Below, one piece after another: positions 61,641-64,000 of a DNA stretch of 64,000 bases; position 1 is the stretch's first letter, and the number at the start of each line of letters is the position of its first letter. A program made the translations under genes and the position numbers. The notes below the pieces were generated by a model. The model saw nothing but the letters and a program-made list of their open reading frames with translations, did no database searches and was not told the origin of the DNA. The stretch is from Flavimaribacter sp039888615 (GTDB lineage: Bacteria > Pseudomonadota > Alphaproteobacteria > Rhizobiales > Rhizobiaceae), in NCBI GenBank assembly GCA_039888615.1, contig JBDQQS010000005.1. One strand, given 5' to 3'.

Positions 61641-62926
61641 GCGCTTGCTCCAGTCGTTTCAATGCGCTTGGCCAGTTCGCAGAGCTGCTTCATGCCGATT
61701 AATTTAGCACGGTCTATGAGCAGTTCCCGGCCCATGGTCAGCGCTTTTGCCTCGCAGGACGCGCGCCGGTCCGGATCCTCGATCGACTGCATGTCCTCGA
61801 CATGGGCGAGACCCACCAGGCGACGGATCATCTTCGCGCCGGCGAAGCCGATGGTGTCTTCCTGCAATTGCTTCAGGAAGCCGTTCAGCGCTTCCTCGGC
61901 TCCGATCACGTCTCCCTGATCTTCAAAGATCGAGCGAGGATAGAGGACGCCAGTGCGTTCACTCATCCATAATTCGCGGAAGCGCGCCTCGAACACGTCC
62001 CAGGTTTCGATGATCGTCTCAAGAATCCATGCGCGGTATTCGTCGCGCGCGCCGGGCTCCGGTTCATGCCCTGCCTGGGAGAAATAGGCCAGGAAGTAGT
62101 TGGCGATCAGCGCGCCGACATCGAAGCCCATCGGTCCGTAGAAGGCGAATTCCGGGTCGATAACCCGTGTGTCGTCCGCGTTCACCATCACCGATCCGGA
62201 ATGCAGGTCGCCGTGAACGAGCGCTTCCGTATGCGTGACGAAGCGCTGCTTCATTTCCGAGACAGCGATCTTCAGGTCGCGGTCGCTGCGCAATCCGAGC
62301 GCCAGCTTGTCGAGTTGCGGCGTTGTCCAGCTGTTGAGTTCCGCATCGTGATAGGGATCGGTAAAGACGAGACTTTCGGTAATGTCGCACAGTTCGACAT
62401 TGTCGCTGAACAGCGCCACGTCTTTCTTCTTCTCGCCCGCGTCCATATGCAGGTCTGACGTGCGGAACAACGTTTCCGCCATGAAGAGACCGATATCGCG
62501 GGCGATCTTCGGGTAGATTGTACCGGCGATCAGCCCCTTGCGCAGAATGATGTGGTGGGAGAGATACTCCATCGCCACCAGCGCATGCGCGTCGTCGTAC
62601 AGAAAGATCTCCGGCACCCGCGCCGTCACGCTGCAGGCTTTTGCCTGCCGTACGAGCGCATTGTATTCGAAGAAGGAGCGCTTCAGCGGCAATGGCCAGG
62701 ATTCGCCGACGAGGCGCACATAGGGCAGGGCCTGCTTGATGATGACCGTATCGTCCGGTCCCTCGACGATGAAGACCAGGTTCAGGTTGCCGTCGCCCAC
62801 CTCCGTCGCTCTCAACTGCGACGCATCGCCGCCGAGCCTGTTCATCAGTTCCGGTTTGTCTGCGATATAGTCCGCAATCGTGTCGACGGAAAAGGCTGTA
62901 TAGCCTGGCGGTGTCTCAATCGTCAT
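61637..62926 (-). CDS. mtnK: S-methyl-5-thioribose kinase
   Basis: A 429-residue kinase of the aminoglycoside phosphotransferase-like fold. ATG 62926 is preferred to an upstream one at 62941 because GGGGAGAGG precedes it. Visible elements are VGDGNLNLVFIVEG (glycine-rich loop), DTVIIKQALPYVR (ATP Lys), the catalytic HGDLHSGSVMVN and IDPEFAFYGPMGFDVGALI with the metal Asp. It phosphorylates methylthioribose, the first committed step before MtnA. The promoter faces a divergent ABC transporter gene. Confidence 0.95.
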   Translation of the reverse strand: MTIETPPGYTAFSVDTIADYIADKPELMNRLGGDASQLRATEVGDGNLNLVFIVEGPDDTVIIKQALPYVRLVGESWPLPLKRSFFEYNALVRQAKACSVTARVPEIFLYDDAHALVAMEYLSHHIILRKGLIAGTIYPKIARDIGLFMAETLFRTSDLHMDAGEKKKDVALFSDNVELCDITESLVFTDPYHDAELNSWTTPQLDKLALGLRSDRDLKIAVSEMKQRFVTHTEALVHGDLHSGSVMVNADDTRVIDPEFAFYGPMGFDVGALIANYFLAYFSQAGHEPEPGARDEYRAWILETIIETWDVFEARFRELWMSERTGVLYPRSIFEDQGDVIGAEEALNGFLKQLQEDTIGFAGAKMIRRLVGLAHVEDMQSIEDPDRRASCEAKALTMGRELLIDRAKLIGMKQLCELAKRIETTGASA

Positions 62927-63026
62927 TGCCTCTCCCCGCAAATCCGGCCATCAGTCTCTCCGCACCCGACCGGTTTTCGCACTGCGCGCTATTGTTCGAC
63001 ATTCAGGTTAAGGCGTCAATTTGAAT

Positions 63027-63048
63027 AATGTCAAGGTATATTGACATT
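63027..63048. promoter_or_regulatory. Inverted repeat between mtnK and ABC transporter
   Basis: AATGTCAA (63027-63034), six bases, TTGACATT (63041-63048). It lies in the shared upstream region of two divergent operons and may bind a regulator controlling both. TTGACA in the right arm could also be a promoter -35. Confidence 0.5.
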
Positions 63049-63092
63049 TGACAATTTACTTGCAACCATCCATGCCCCGGGGGAGAGGAGAT

Positions 63093-64000
63093 ATGGCGGA
63101 AACGTCGAACAATCAGGCGTCGAAAGATAACGTTCTGGACCTGAAGGATGTTGAAAAATCCTTTGGCTCCAATCGTGTTTTGCAAGGCGTCAATCTCTCC
63201 ATTTCGGCGGGCGAAGTGGTCGTTCTGATGGGCGCGAACGGCGCCGGAAAATCGACCCTCGTCAAGATTATCGCCGGCGTTCACAGCGCGGATTCCGGCT
63301 CGCTGACCCTTGACGGCAAACCCTTTATGCCCGCCACGCCGGCCGACGCCCTACGCGCCGGCGTGTGCATCGTGCATCAGGCGATCAACGATTGTGTGGC
63401 GCCCGATCTTTCGGTCGCCCAGAACCTGCTTCTAGACCGGCTGTGCAACGGTGAAACGGGCTTTTTCTTCGGCCGTGGCCGCGCCGCGCGCGAAGCCGGT
63501 AAAATCGCCGGCGCGCTTGACCTCGAGCTCGACATGAACAAACCGGTGCGCGAACTCGACCTCGCCGACCGGCAGCTTGTCGGCATATCACGCGCGCTCG
63601 CCCAGAACCCCAAACTCCTGATCCTCGATGAGCCGACTTCGTCGCTGTCGCAACGCGAGGCGGAGCGCCTGTTCGGCATCATCGACCGGTTGCGCCAGAG
63701 CGGAGTCGCGATCCTCTATATATCGCACCGCATGTCGGACATCCGTCGCCTGGCCGATCGCATCATCGCCTTGCGCGACGGCAAGATCACCGGCGTATTC
63801 GAACAACCGCTCAATTACGAGGCCGCCGTCAACGCCATGCTCGGCCATGGAATGGAGGTGTCGAAGAAGATCGCTGTCTCCCGCGGCGCAAAGATCTTCG
63901 AGGCGCGCGACGTTGTCCTCAAAACCAGTTGCGATCCGTTTACGTTTTCACTTTCCGGCGGGGAGATCGTGGTGATCACCGGCTTGGTCGGCACCGGAAA
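63093..64000 (+). CDS. Sugar-type ABC transporter ATP-binding protein (partial, continues past window)
   Basis: The frame opens at ATG 63093 behind GGAGAGGAG and stays open to the window end (302 codons). Walker A is GANGAGKSTLVKI, the Q-loop VHQAINDCVAPD, the signature region has changed to LADRQLVGISRALAQ as in RbsA/MglA-type proteins, and Walker B is LLILDEPTSSLS. The second nucleotide-binding half begins near 64000 (SLSGGEIVVITGLVGTG), so it is a tandem-ATPase pump of the ribose family. Facing mtnK-mtnA, it probably imports methylthioribose, as described for similar clusters; permease and binding protein lie beyond the window. Confidence 0.92.
   Translation, partial: MAETSNNQASKDNVLDLKDVEKSFGSNRVLQGVNLSISAGEVVVLMGANGAGKSTLVKIIAGVHSADSGSLTLDGKPFMPATPADALRAGVCIVHQAINDCVAPDLSVAQNLLLDRLCNGETGFFFGRGRAAREAGKIAGALDLELDMNKPVRELDLADRQLVGISRALAQNPKLLILDEPTSSLSQREAERLFGIIDRLRQSGVAILYISHRMSDIRRLADRIIALRDGKITGVFEQPLNYEAAVNAMLGHGMEVSKKIAVSRGAKIFEARDVVLKTSCDPFTFSLSGGEIVVITGLVGTG

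Overview
The window is a chromosomal segment of a moderately GC-rich alphaproteobacterium, most likely in the Rhizobiales/Hyphomicrobiales. The evidence is gene content and order: GcrA and a PodJ-like polarity protein, phoR-pstSCAB-phoU-phoB in one run, gcrA next to argD-argF-hslO, small families typical of the order (DUF6460, DUF952, DUF6074-like), and GANTC methylation sites clustered at gcrA. I cannot name a genus from this alone.

Region by region. 1-2.4 kb: a truncated sugar epimerase gene, a VOC-fold protein and a BrkB/YihY membrane protein. 2.54-9.13 kb: a 6.6-kb genomic island in the 3' end of a tRNA-Thr(CGT) gene, bounded by 17-bp direct repeats with matching double motifs (candidate integrase arm sites) just inside both ends. 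It holds an integrase gene cut off by what looks like a transposon end, two coupled small ORFs, a 939-residue autotransporter, and a divergent cupin/TetR pair around a perfect 14-bp inverted repeat. 9.3-12.3 kb: a nitronate monooxygenase-like flavoprotein and an unrecognised 599-residue single-pass membrane protein. 12.4-20.2 kb: the phosphate starvation locus. 20.2-24.8 kb: a family of 18-bp repeats, gcrA, arginine biosynthesis and Hsp33. 24.9-36.2 kb: DUF3095, fasciclin, an RND efflux pair, TrkH and ApaG, a CDP-alcohol phosphotransferase, an orphan response regulator and small proteins. 36.2-39.7 kb: pyrD and a two-gene carnitine degradation operon. 39.7-52.6 kb: an aldo/keto reductase, two metal or drug transporters, half of the ligase-associated DNA repair set, a TauE/TIGR02186 pair and podJ. 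52.9-59.4 kb: a beta-oxidation operon. 59.5-64 kb: an isomerase, a second copy of the 18-bp repeat family, mtnK-mtnA for methylthioribose salvage, and the start of a divergent sugar-type ABC transporter cut off by the window end.

Genes that work together: PhoR/PhoB with two Pho boxes drive the Pst transporter. The four-gene acyl-CoA operon has in front of it a 22-bp palindrome (9-bp arms TTGACGTTT/AAACGTCAA) that recurs, with identical arms, in front of the nitronate monooxygenase-like gene 42 kb away, which suggests a shared acyl-CoA-type regulator not encoded here. BKACE plus the dehydrogenase-thioesterase fusion turn carnitine into glycine betaine. MtnK and MtnA feed a methylthioribose salvage route probably supplied by the adjacent ABC transporter.

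The least explained items are the paired 18-bp repeats at 20.36-20.49 and 60.20-60.40 kb, the cross-locus operator, the GANTC cluster at gcrA with a promoter abutting a terminator-like hairpin, and the autotransporter-bearing island. All calls come from reading the sequence; no database search was run.
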